Positions 56,798 to 64,000 of a DNA stretch of 64,000 nt are shown here, one piece after another (position 1 is the stretch's first letter; the number at the start of each line of letters is the position of its first letter). The position numbers were made by a program, and so were the translations under genes. The notes beneath the pieces were generated by a model. The model saw only the letters and a list, made by a program, of their open reading frames with translations, was not told the DNA's origin and ran no database searches. The stretch is from positions 186,001-250,000 of the forward strand of contig MAAE01000007.1 in the NCBI GenBank assembly GCA_002162675.1, read 5' to 3'. Source of the DNA: Colwellia sp. 39_35_sub15_T18 (GTDB taxonomy: Bacteria; Pseudomonadota; Gammaproteobacteria; Enterobacterales; Alteromonadaceae).

Positions 56798-58786
56798 TTA
56801 ACGTTTTATTAATGCCAGTTGCGTATCTTGATTGAGTACAGTCCACCAGCGATTGCCAAAGTCAGTATCTAACCCCACTAAAGGTTGGCCGGCACAGCTA
56901 TCTGGACGAGCAGGAACATTGTCGAACATAGTGTCAGACCACGGTAAATTAATGATACATTCCACAGTAGTGATTGCTTGCCAGTTGCCGTCTATTTTAT
57001 GCGCTAAATTGACGGTATTTTCATCAAGGCTGTCCGCACCAGTAAATTGCGCGGTGTAGGTGTCTGATAGAGCCGCACTGATATCCCATGATTTATTCGC
57101 CGCTACTGGTAAAGTTACCGCGGCCTTAGCCGAACCATCAGTTTGTGAAAACGCCAAGCCCGAGTCAACTGTAATATCTTTTTCACCACCATAAGCATTT
57201 TGATACATACCCGTTTGGTTTTGCGTACCGCTGATGATTAAAATATCAGATTCAGTGTCGTTGGCTGCTAACCAACTCAAGGTAACATGCTCTTTTAAAT
57301 CTATCGTTGTTTCGGGAATAATCAGCTCATTGGCATCGGCATCAGGAACAGCGCGATAAGGACTATTAAGATTGGGTGTCCAGTTTTGATGAAAGACAAA
57401 TAACCATTGGTACGCCAAACGAGTAAGATCCGTTAGAGTTTCTGCGCGGGTAAAGCCTGGAATAAAGCTAAAGTCTCTAGTTCTAGTATCTGTACGATTA
57501 AAGGTATCATTACTACCGCCAACTAGCCTCGCGAATGAACCGTCATCCGCATAACAATCGTTAGTTAAATATTGTGTTTGAAAGACCAACACAGGTCGAG
57601 TACCTGCTGCAATTGAGTTAGGGTAAACCATGGTTTCACAGCGATTTGTGGTTCGTGAGAATTTATCCATCAATGCCCAGTCAGCCGTAAAGTCTTCACT
57701 GGCATCATTACTTTTAGCTTGGTGCTCGGCGTAATAAGCCTGGTAATCAATTTGCTCCCCTTCAAAAGATAATATAGCCGAATTCACATCATAATGATCT
57801 GAGCCATTTTCTTCACTGTAGGTGGCATTTTTTTGTGACACCACCATTTGCACCAGTTCACGCTCGCCATAACGATATTCATAACCTTTATATGAAGCAT
57901 TGCCCGACATAATTTGTGTATAAGCACCCATACGGTAGTTGCCACCGGTTGGTGTCGAGCTAGAAGGGAGTGTTTCTAGTGTTGGTTTCGCCGTTATGAG
58001 TGAACGTTGATACTGATGTTCGTGCCCTTGCACATAGATAACATCGTTATCAGAGAAAAACTGACGAATTTCTGGTTGTACGTCGTAAAGCCAATCATCG
58101 TCTTTGGTGCCATCAACAATCTGCTCTCGGGTTAAACCGTACTTGGCACCAATCAAACCATCATGGCTGGCAACAATAATATGCTGAATATTGTCTTCTT
58201 TGGCTAACACTGTGTCTTTTATCCATTGAAAAGCCACCGGTAAGTTGTAATAAGCTAAACCAAAAATCAGCACATGCTCACGCACGACATAATAGTTTAT
58301 CCATTCATATCCAGGCATGTGTACCGCATCTTCAGGGATATAATTTTTCATATTATCTATCCATTCCACGGTATAGGCGTGACTAGTTTCGTGATTACCC
58401 ATTACCGGTAAAAACTCAATGCCTTTTGCTTGGTATTGCTTGGCAACAGAGGTCCATTCTGCAAATTCTTCTGCACTACCACCGTCGGTTAAATCACCGA
58501 GAGCTAGCACCATATTTACCCCTGCCGCTGCTTGGTGAGCCAGTACATTTTTCATCGGATGCAAGGCAACATGCGTTTGACCTGTTGAATCACTTCCGCC
58601 TTGTGTATCGGGTAATAAGCCAATCTTGAATTTAGCTATCGGTGCGGGCTCGACCTCTTTGGGTTGTGGTTGAGACTCACTAACCGCGGTATCGCCATAA
58701 TCTGAGCCACAAGCAAAAAGTGTTAATGCCATGACTATTGAAGTTGATATTGGCAAGAGTGCCGTTGTTTTTATTTTGGTTTTCAT
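56798..58786 (-). CDS. Lipoprotein calcineurin-like metallophosphoesterase
   Basis: 662 residues from the ATG at 58786; the frame extends to 58858 but this start begins the signal. A lipobox ends at Cys26 (LFAC), so the protein is a lipoprotein. Metallophosphoesterase motifs follow in order: GLLPDTQ, ALGDLTDGG, VMGNHET, SHDG and GHEHQYQ. A long C-terminal part (about 320-662) has beta-sandwich-like sequence of unknown role. It should cleave phosphate esters outside the cytoplasm. Two-metal residues are intact. Confidence 0.85.
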   Translation of the reverse strand: MKTKIKTTALLPISTSIVMALTLFACGSDYGDTAVSESQPQPKEVEPAPIAKFKIGLLPDTQGGSDSTGQTHVALHPMKNVLAHQAAAGVNMVLALGDLTDGGSAEEFAEWTSVAKQYQAKGIEFLPVMGNHETSHAYTVEWIDNMKNYIPEDAVHMPGYEWINYYVVREHVLIFGLAYYNLPVAFQWIKDTVLAKEDNIQHIIVASHDGLIGAKYGLTREQIVDGTKDDDWLYDVQPEIRQFFSDNDVIYVQGHEHQYQRSLITAKPTLETLPSSSTPTGGNYRMGAYTQIMSGNASYKGYEYRYGERELVQMVVSQKNATYSEENGSDHYDVNSAILSFEGEQIDYQAYYAEHQAKSNDASEDFTADWALMDKFSRTTNRCETMVYPNSIAAGTRPVLVFQTQYLTNDCYADDGSFARLVGGSNDTFNRTDTRTRDFSFIPGFTRAETLTDLTRLAYQWLFVFHQNWTPNLNSPYRAVPDADANELIIPETTIDLKEHVTLSWLAANDTESDILIISGTQNQTGMYQNAYGGEKDITVDSGLAFSQTDGSAKAAVTLPVAANKSWDISAALSDTYTAQFTGADSLDENTVNLAHKIDGNWQAITTVECIINLPWSDTMFDNVPARPDSCAGQPLVGLDTDFGNRWWTVLNQDTQLALIKR

Positions 58787-59008
58787 GGTGTTCTCTATTA
58801 AAGTTAAGAAAGAACAAAATTTAAACAACAATTTATTAACGGTATGCTTTTTTTTCATTAACGTTTTATTAATTTAACCGCCAGCGGCTTTAGTGAATAT
58901 TACGTTCAAATTTTTATACTGTGCGATTCATTTTAAGCCTTAATATCTTTTAAATAATTGTTATGATGCAAACAGTTATATTAATACAAAAACTTAAGAG
59001 TAATCCGT

Positions 59009-59434
59009 ATGTCAGAGTTAATTGCAAACGAAGCAAGTTGCCTATGTGGCAGTGTTAAAATAAACGCGCCCCATGTAAATCCTAAATTCACTGTCTGTCA
59101 TTGTGATACCTGCAAAAGCTGGGGCGGTGGCCCTTTTTTTGCTGTGCAGTGCGGAACAGAAGTAGAAATAAAAGGCGTTGAAAATATCAAAGAATATAAT
59201 TCATCACCTTGGGCATCTAGAGGTTTTTGTGCGACTTGTGGCACACATTTATTCTACAAGTTAAATAAAAATGCTAGTTATAATATGCCCGTTGGTCTAT
59301 TTTCAAACGTTGATGATTTGGTCATGGATATGCAGTATTTTAGTGATCAACGTCCTGACTATTATTGTTTTTCCAATCAAACTAAGGAAATGACCGCAGC
59401 TGAAATTCAAGCTTATTTTTCAACTTCACCCTAG
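59009..59434 (+). CDS. GFA (glutathione-dependent formaldehyde-activating/CENP-V) family protein
   Basis: 141 residues with the Mss4-like zinc fold: CLCGSVKI, VCHCDTCKSWGG and FCATCGTHLFYK. Members of this class bind zinc through Cys pairs; most have no proven reaction and the formaldehyde role is doubtful. Monocistronic; it precedes the DHCW cupin by 62 bp on the same strand. Confidence 0.85.
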   Translation: MSELIANEASCLCGSVKINAPHVNPKFTVCHCDTCKSWGGGPFFAVQCGTEVEIKGVENIKEYNSSPWASRGFCATCGTHLFYKLNKNASYNMPVGLFSNVDDLVMDMQYFSDQRPDYYCFSNQTKEMTAAEIQAYFSTSP

Positions 59435-59496
59435 CACATAGATGCAAGTGAAGAGTCCATATCATTTATTAAGCAATTATTTAAACGAGAGTAATA

Positions 59497-59850
59497 ATGA
59501 AAAACCCAAGCATTCCTTTTCAAACCATAGACTGGAAAAATGTGCCGCGCACTGAACATAAGGGAGAAACAGGTACTGCCTATTGGCAAACCATGCAATT
59601 TGCAGGTTTACGAGTTAGATACGTAGAGTATTCAAAAAATTATAAAGCCGATCACTGGTGTGAAAAAGGACACATAGTGTATTGCCTACAAGGTGAAGTG
59701 ATTAACGAACTTAAAGATGGCACAACATCAACGTTAAATCCGGGTATGTCGTATATTGTTTCTGACGATTTAAGCTCTCATCGCTCAATTACTGAACATG
59801 GTGTGCACTTGTTGATCATTGATGGCGACTTTTTAAAGTTGAATGCCTAA
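59497..59850 (+). CDS. DHCW-motif cupin protein
   Basis: 117 residues, a single cupin. The name-giving motif is in YKADHWCEKGHIVYCLQGE, where DHWC and KGH provide the metal ligands, and LNPGMSYIVSDD closes the barrel. Reaction unknown. It ends 61 bp before the terminator of the minus-strand sRNA candidate. Confidence 0.82.
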   Translation: MKNPSIPFQTIDWKNVPRTEHKGETGTAYWQTMQFAGLRVRYVEYSKNYKADHWCEKGHIVYCLQGEVINELKDGTTSTLNPGMSYIVSDDLSSHRSITEHGVHLLIIDGDFLKLNA

Positions 59851-59910
59851 CAAATATAAGCGGGTTGGATTGAAGTAAAATGAAATTGAAGTAAAGTGAA
59901 ATACTACCCA

Positions 59911-60009
59911 TAAAAAAACCGATGATATTTCTAATAAGAAAAGTCATCGGCATATTAGCTATGGGGAAAGCTAGAATAAAAATTATTACAATAAGCGTTC
60001 GTTAGGAAC
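59911..60009 (-). ncRNA. Candidate FNR-activated small RNA
   Basis: No reading frame fills the 764-bp gap. On the minus strand a TATAAT (60016-60021) with TTTACT 18 bp upstream (60040-60045) predicts a start near 60009. The RNA would run about 99 nt to a strong terminator (CCGATGA/TCATCGG stem, then TTTTTTTA at 59911-59950). It carries a second hairpin with loop UUCCCCAU (stem TAGCT/AGCTA, 59956-59973), a C-rich loop typical of seed regions that pair with ribosome sites, and AU-rich single-stranded spacers fit for Hfq. A perfect FNR box lies upstream. Confidence 0.6.
59912..59950 (-). terminator. Minus-strand intrinsic terminator
   Basis: On the minus strand CCGATGA, an AT-rich loop with a further CTTTT/AGAAA-type pairing, TCATCGG and then TTTTTTTA. 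It is directed away from the DHCW cupin and towards lower coordinates; it cannot serve that gene. It is 665 bp past lipA, too far to be its natural end. Confidence 0.75.
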
Positions 60010-60072
60010 AAAGTAATTATAGAGTAAGCACTCTATAAAAGTAAAGGGAAATAGTATAAAAACTCTATTTTT

Positions 60073-60086
60073 TTGATCTAGATCAA
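60073..60086. promoter_or_regulatory. FNR box
   Basis: TTGATCTAGATCAA is a perfect match to the FNR consensus TTGAT-N4-ATCAA. It is centred about 70.5 bp upstream of the predicted start of the minus-strand RNA, near the usual class I spacing of 71.5. No plus-strand gene lies within 460 bp downstream that it could serve. Confidence 0.7.
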
Positions 60087-60555
60087 TTTTCACCCATTTT
60101 GACTTATGTGGCTCGTCACAAATAATGAGAAATGCGTCACACGATGAGAAAATTTAACATTTAAGTTACACCTGAGAAAATTTTTGTAACTCGTCAACGA
60201 TCCAATAAGGTCAGCAAAGAGACGAAAGAAGACCTTAGCCTTGGCTTATCTAGCGACATTTGAACCGATGAAAATCAGCCCTGCGTTAGATAATAGAATT
60301 GTTCTAAATTTCATCAGGAATCTATAAAGTCAAAAATTCTAATTTGATTAGAAAATACCAAAGCGGATATTAGATTAATATGATTTTAGGTATTAAATCT
60401 ATGGCGGTAAGGGGCACTTAGTGCCTTATAACAATGCAGAATATTCACATTCAAAACATAGGAAAAAATTGTAACTATACAATTATTAAAATAAAAATCA
60501 CTTAATACTTAATTCAATTTATCAAACAAGCTATGAGGATGGTTAAATGAAATTA
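60087..60555. other. Non-coding stretch with nothing further recognised
   Basis: AT-rich, with many stops in all frames. A 57-codon plus-strand frame at 60547-60720 has a fair AGGA site but lies antisense over the lipA end and shows no family features; it is not called. Confidence 0.5.
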
Positions 60556-60593
60556 GTACACAAGAAAGGACACAAATTATGTGTGTTGTGTAC
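60556..60593 (-). terminator. Inverted repeat after lipA
   Basis: GTACACAA (60556-60563) and TTGTGTAC (60586-60593) are perfect arms; inside, ACACA and TGTGT pair too, giving a nested hairpin 22 bp past the lipA stop. The T-tract on the minus strand is weak (TAATTTCATTT). Confidence 0.5.
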
Positions 60594-60614
60594 TCGTCAT
60601 TTCAATCTATTGAT

Positions 60615-61637
60615 TTACTTAACCTCTTCACCAGCTGCTTGTTTATCGGCATGGTATGATGAACGAACCAACGGCCCACAGGCTGCATGCTCAAAGCCCA
60701 TTTTTACTGCCTCTTCTTGAAACATATCAAAATCATCAGGGTGAACATAACGTTCTACGGGTAGATGGTCTTTACTTGGCTGTAAGTATTGTCCAATAGT
60801 AAGCATTGTTACACCATGACTACGCAAATCACGCATTACTTGCAATATTTCGTCGTTGGTTTCACCTAAGCCAACCATGATGCCTGACTTAGTGGTAACT
60901 GTTGGATTTGCCTCACCGAATTTTTTTAATAAATCTAAAGACCATTGATAGTTAGCGCCAGGACGTGCCTTGGTGTATAAACGCGGCGCAGTTTCTAAGT
61001 TATGGTTAAATACATGCGGAGGATGCTGATTTAATATTTCTAGCGCTCTGTCCATGCGACCGCGAAAATCGGGTACTAAAATTTCTACTTTAGTGTTGGG
61101 TGCTTGCTCACTAATTTCTCTAACACAATCAGCAAATTGTTGTGCACCACCATCACGTAAATCATCACGGTCAACTGAGGTGATGACTACATAGCTTAAT
61201 GGCATACCTTTTAAACTTAATGCAAGTTTTCTTGGTTCATCTTTGTCTACAGCTAATGGACGGCCATGACCAACGTCACAAAATGGACAACGGCGAGTAC
61301 AAATGTCACCTAAAATCATAAAGGTAGCTGTGCCATGATTAAAACATTCAGATAAATTAGGGCAAGAGGCTTCTTCACAAACAGAATGTAAATTATGCTT
61401 ACGTAAGTTAGCTTTGATTTTATCAATTCGTTCACTACTACGAGGTAATTTTATTCGTAACCAACTAGGCTTACGCAACATGCTCTCACGAGTTGAAGTC
61501 ACTACTTTAATTGGAATGTGTGCCATTTTATCGGCGTCACGTAATTTGGTGCCAGGGGCAACTTTAGTTGACCTTTTTGTGGTATTAGCCGCAGTATTAG
61601 TTGCGGCATTTTTAATGGTAACGTCATTATTTGGCAT
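60615..61637 (-). CDS. lipA: Lipoyl synthase
   Basis: 340 residues. Radical-SAM enzyme that inserts two sulfurs into octanoyl groups on E2 and H proteins. The radical-SAM motif is CTRRCPFC; the auxiliary cluster is [12 protein letters not shown], both complete, and the C-terminal SSYHADKQA includes the conserved Ser. The N-terminal 30 residues are low-complexity and may be spacer. It overlaps the lipB remnant by 11 bp. Confidence 0.95.
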   Translation of the reverse strand: MPNNDVTIKNAATNTAANTTKRSTKVAPGTKLRDADKMAHIPIKVVTSTRESMLRKPSWLRIKLPRSSERIDKIKANLRKHNLHSVCEEASCPNLSECFNHGTATFMILGDICTRRCPFCDVGHGRPLAVDKDEPRKLALSLKGMPLSYVVITSVDRDDLRDGGAQQFADCVREISEQAPNTKVEILVPDFRGRMDRALEILNQHPPHVFNHNLETAPRLYTKARPGANYQWSLDLLKKFGEANPTVTTKSGIMVGLGETNDEILQVMRDLRSHGVTMLTIGQYLQPSKDHLPVERYVHPDDFDMFQEEAVKMGFEHAACGPLVRSSYHADKQAAGEEVK

Positions 61638-61992
61638 TATCTTGCCCTTGCTTAAGTGCTGTTATATCGCGTTGAGGTAATCCTGTTTGATATTCAACGT
61701 TTGTGGAATCAAACAAGTCAATTAAATGTTTTACTAAGGCATTGCCTGCGCTTTCAATATCCTGAGGTCCTTGCAAATCGCACGTTTGTACCATCTCAAG
61801 GCCTGAATAACCACATGGGTTAATCCGTAGAAAAGGCGATAAGTCCATATTGACATTAAGGGCTAAACCATGAAAGGAGCAGCCTTTTCTCACTCTTAAA
61901 CCCAGTGACGCTACTTTTTTGTCATCAACATAAACACCCGGAGCATCGGGTTTTGGGTACGTGTTAATAAGATAGTCCTTGAGTGCGGTCAC
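61627..61992 (-). pseudogene. lipB: Octanoyltransferase LipB, missing its N-terminal half
   Basis: 121 codons from a GTG at 61992. The sequence matches the C-terminal half of LipB (about 213-220 residues): [20 protein letters not shown] (catalytic Lys) and [19 protein letters not shown] (catalytic Cys). The first ~95 residues, with the conserved RGGxVTYHGPGQ that helps form the lipoate pocket, are absent. In frame just upstream is a TGA, and the next 98 bp do not encode LipB. The usual upstream neighbours (ybeD, dacA) are replaced by an EthD-like gene and a chemoreceptor. Probably non-functional; a second lipoate ligase or LipB elsewhere would be needed. Confidence 0.75.
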
Positions 61993-62090
61993 AATTTCTC
62001 ATAGCGTGCAGTAAAAAATGTATTGGTGATATTCTGTGTTTTAAACATATTGTTTACCTTTCATAACATTAATATAACTTTGGTTAATCT

Positions 62091-62402
62091 CTAAAGCTTG
62101 ATTTCACTAATTTGAATTTGTGGCTGAGTATTTGTGTAATTAGGAATATCTGCCATTATTTTTTCTGCATGAGCACCAAAGGCATCCTGAAAACTATTCA
62201 CTGAATCGAATATCAAATGCCCCATTGCTATAAAAGATGCCATTTCGTCAGGAGTTCCTCCAGCTAAACCAATATCAACATTACTGCCTTTAACCGCGCC
62301 ACAAAGAAGTTCCGCAACCATTGGCATATGAATATTGCAATAATATTCAATATCAAAACTTGCATCTGACGAGTTTGGGTACATTACACTTACTTTAATC
62401 AT
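62091..62402 (-). CDS. EthD family protein
   Basis: 103 residues from the ATG at 62402 (the frame opens to 62456, but AAAGG sits before 62402). It is a small ferredoxin-like dimer fold with YYCNIHMPMVAELL, the EthD core, and GHLIFDSVNSFQDAFGAH. EthD is an accessory protein in ether degradation in Rhodococcus; in other bacteria its role is unknown. It lies just before the lipB remnant and follows the chemoreceptor. Confidence 0.8.
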   Translation of the reverse strand: MIKVSVMYPNSSDASFDIEYYCNIHMPMVAELLCGAVKGSNVDIGLAGGTPDEMASFIAMGHLIFDSVNSFQDAFGAHAEKIMADIPNYTNTQPQIQISEIKL

Positions 62403-62439
62403 TGTTTTTACCTTTAAGTTGAAATTATATAAATATATT

Positions 62440-64000
62440 TTAAGCTTTAAAACCAATTCTAAAACTACCCCAATGTTTACCTAGAATAAAAATTGGTGCT
62501 GAAATATCGTGCATTATTTCGCCGGTATCACGTTTGTAGGTTTGTAATAAAAACTTGTTTGTATGCTGGGCACAACGAATACCAGTGGTATCATTAAACA
62601 TGCGTTTAGTACGGTTATTCACTACATCCAAGGTAGGATTACCCGTTAGAGGTTTAGAATAACACTTATTATGCGTGGGGAAATACCCATTAATATCAAC
62701 AGCACCAGCATAGATCATTTGGTTGAATTCTTGTAATAAGGGCTCTTGAATTTTTGGTAAACATCTATCAGTAAAAGAGTCAAAACTAGTTGAAAATTTT
62801 GCTGGTACTGTATTACCTATTGGTTGATAATTAAAGTCAAATAGCTGCTGCATTGTGATGGTTTTATCAGTAATACTTTGTTCAAATAATTTACCTACTT
62901 TATCAGCGGCAAGTTGTGCTTGGTTACACATTGATGCTATTAAGGTTTTACTGTCAAACACGGATAGTTGTAAAAATATTGATTCGGTACTGCTTGATAA
63001 ATTTGAAGCTTGAATTGATACTTGCTGTGTTTCTTTGCTTTTGTCTATCAAAAAGTCATGCAAGTTGACTACCGAAATTGATATTTCAGCAGCGGCTAGA
63101 TCTTGCTCCTGCAACGCATGACTTATTTGATCGCTGGCGCCTGATGAGTCTGACATCAGTTGGTCTATTTGTTCAAATGACTGTGACAAGTCTGTCATTG
63201 AGGTGACAACACTGCTCGTTTGCTTGACAATTTCTGACATAACAGCTGTGGTTTCACTGGTTTCATCGCCAATTTGTTTTAACATGTCGCCAATTTGACT
63301 GGTAGCATTTGCCGTTTTTGCTGCTAATGTTCTTACTTCATCAGCAACAACAGCAAATCCTCGTCCTTGCTCTCCAGCACGGGCAGCTTCAATGGCAGCA
63401 TTGAGTGCCAGCAAATTTGTTTGTGAAGAAATAGCATCAATAACATCAGTAATACTCTGAATTTTTAGTGCTTTTTGTTCAAGAGATTGAATTTTATCTG
63501 AGGCATTATTTACTGCAAGATTTAGTTGATTAACTATTTCAATATTAGTCGTTAATTGCTTAGAGCTTGATGAACTGGCAAGCATCGCTTGGCTTGATTG
63601 CTCAGAAGCGATAGCTGCATTGTCATTAATTTGTTTGCTATTGACAGACATTTGCTCTGCAGACGTAGCAAGTCGATCGACATCTTGGCTGGATTTTTCA
63701 ATAGCGCTGCTGAGTTGCTCTAAAAAATAGCTAACTTCAGCGGAGTTAATAGCAAGTTCACTGACTTTGCTGCTTATTCTCTCACCAATATTTGCAACGT
63801 TGCAATGTTTTTCGTAGGTATCTTTATGGTAGAGGTTAAGTAAAGTTGTTGAAGTGACCAGTTTATTAGTAATAAAAGCCACACTTATAAAAACACCGGC
63901 ACCAGAGGCGGCAGTGGCAATTATCATAGAATTGAATATTTGGAAGCTAATAAAGCTTATTAGTGAAATTATACTGACTATAATTGAGGCAATCGAGATA
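62440..64000 (-). CDS. Methyl-accepting chemotaxis protein, start beyond the window
   Basis: The frame is open to the last base of the window, so the true start lies past 64000 and the product is longer than the 495 residues from the ATG at 63927. A hydrophobic helix at the visible end ([13 protein letters not shown] and [13 protein letters not shown]) is membrane-spanning. The cytoplasmic signalling tip is complete ([32 protein letters not shown]). After the coiled coil a C-terminal domain (about 350-495) ends [13 protein letters not shown], a globular sensory or regulatory domain seen in some chemoreceptors. Ligand unknown. Confidence 0.88.
   Translation of the reverse strand, partial: ISIASIIVSIISLISFISFQIFNSMIIATAASGAGVFISVAFITNKLVTSTTLLNLYHKDTYEKHCNVANIGERISSKVSELAINSAEVSYFLEQLSSAIEKSSQDVDRLATSAEQMSVNSKQINDNAAIASEQSSQAMLASSSSSKQLTTNIEIVNQLNLAVNNASDKIQSLEQKALKIQSITDVIDAISSQTNLLALNAAIEAARAGEQGRGFAVVADEVRTLAAKTANATSQIGDMLKQIGDETSETTAVMSEIVKQTSSVVTSMTDLSQSFEQIDQLMSDSSGASDQISHALQEQDLAAAEISISVVNLHDFLIDKSKETQQVSIQASNLSSSTESIFLQLSVFDSKTLIASMCNQAQLAADKVGKLFEQSITDKTITMQQLFDFNYQPIGNTVPAKFSTSFDSFTDRCLPKIQEPLLQEFNQMIYAGAVDINGYFPTHNKCYSKPLTGNPTLDVVNNRTKRMFNDTTGIRCAQHTNKFLLQTYKRDTGEIMHDISAPIFILGKHWGSFRIGFKA

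Noticed and set aside
60547-60720. 57-codon plus-strand frame at the lipA end
   Set aside because: Half of it is antisense to the conserved lipA C-terminus, and its start lies within the lipA 3' inverted repeat region; no family features.

Overview
The window looks like chromosome of a marine gammaproteobacterium of the Colwellia/Thalassotalea type (Alteromonadales). The DNA is AT-rich. Gene content fits that group: divergent ilvY/ilvC, an attenuated ilvGMEDA operon, thiC-thiO-thiS-thiG plus a fused thiDE, a LetA/LetB (MCE) membrane-transport locus, a secreted PEP-CTERM protein, TonB-dependent uptake, and cytochrome c next to engB. The genus is an inference from recognised protein families, not from a search. 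I saw no rRNA, tRNA, CRISPR array, prophage or transposase gene.

Layout. 0.2-2.8 kb: proBA, with the proA 3' end followed by two extra copies of its tail. 3-5.8 kb: a PEP-CTERM metallopeptidase, a small secreted protein and a YegD-type Hsp70. 5.8-12.1 kb: ccoG, a PAS/sigma-54 activator with matching palindromic sites before ccoG and before itself, nfeD-qmcA, a TauE/SafE permease and ppnP. 12.2-23.6 kb: branched-chain amino acid block (ilvC, ilvY, yifB/comM, ilvL attenuator, ilvG-M-E-D-A). 23.8-30.7 kb: accessory block with MAPEG protein, beta-carbonic anhydrase, an RND exporter/LolA-like/beta-barrel operon and a GlxA-type AraC regulator. 30.9-33.7 kb: anaerobic nucleotide reductase (nrdG broken by two in-frame stops, nrdD intact) behind NrdR boxes and an FNR-like site. 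34-40.3 kb: FG-GAP secreted protein, a SufR-like regulator divergent from an FMN reductase and a VOC protein, an Aer-like PAS chemoreceptor, a 17-residue Cys-Gly microORF and HutD. 40.4-46.7 kb: TPP riboswitch and thiamin operon. 46.7-53 kb: LetB with eight MCE domains, split LetA, tri-haem cytochrome c, engB. 53-60 kb: TonB receptor, 94-bp tandem repeats, hot-dog thioesterase, GNAT, lipoprotein metallophosphoesterase, GFA and DHCW-cupin proteins. 60-64 kb: a long non-coding stretch with a candidate FNR-activated small RNA, lipA, a 5'-truncated lipB, an EthD-like protein and a chemoreceptor running off the end.

The most interesting signals are non-coding. A perfect FNR box, a TATAAT promoter and a strong terminator on the minus strand around 59.9-60.1 kb outline an unannotated ~100-nt RNA with a C-rich hairpin loop. 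A sigma-54 activator has apparent paired upstream sites about 80-100 bp upstream of a -24/-12-like promoter of ccoG. A ~120-150 bp palindromic repeat occurs six times between genes, two copies carrying secondary insertions. Three genes show recent damage or remodelling: nrdG, lipB and the proA tail.

Several parts share an oxygen/redox theme: ccoG, the PAS regulators, the NrdR/FNR-type sites, nrdGD, the SufR-like regulator and the FNR-linked RNA. This suggests a facultative anaerobe in which anaerobic nucleotide synthesis may now be decaying.
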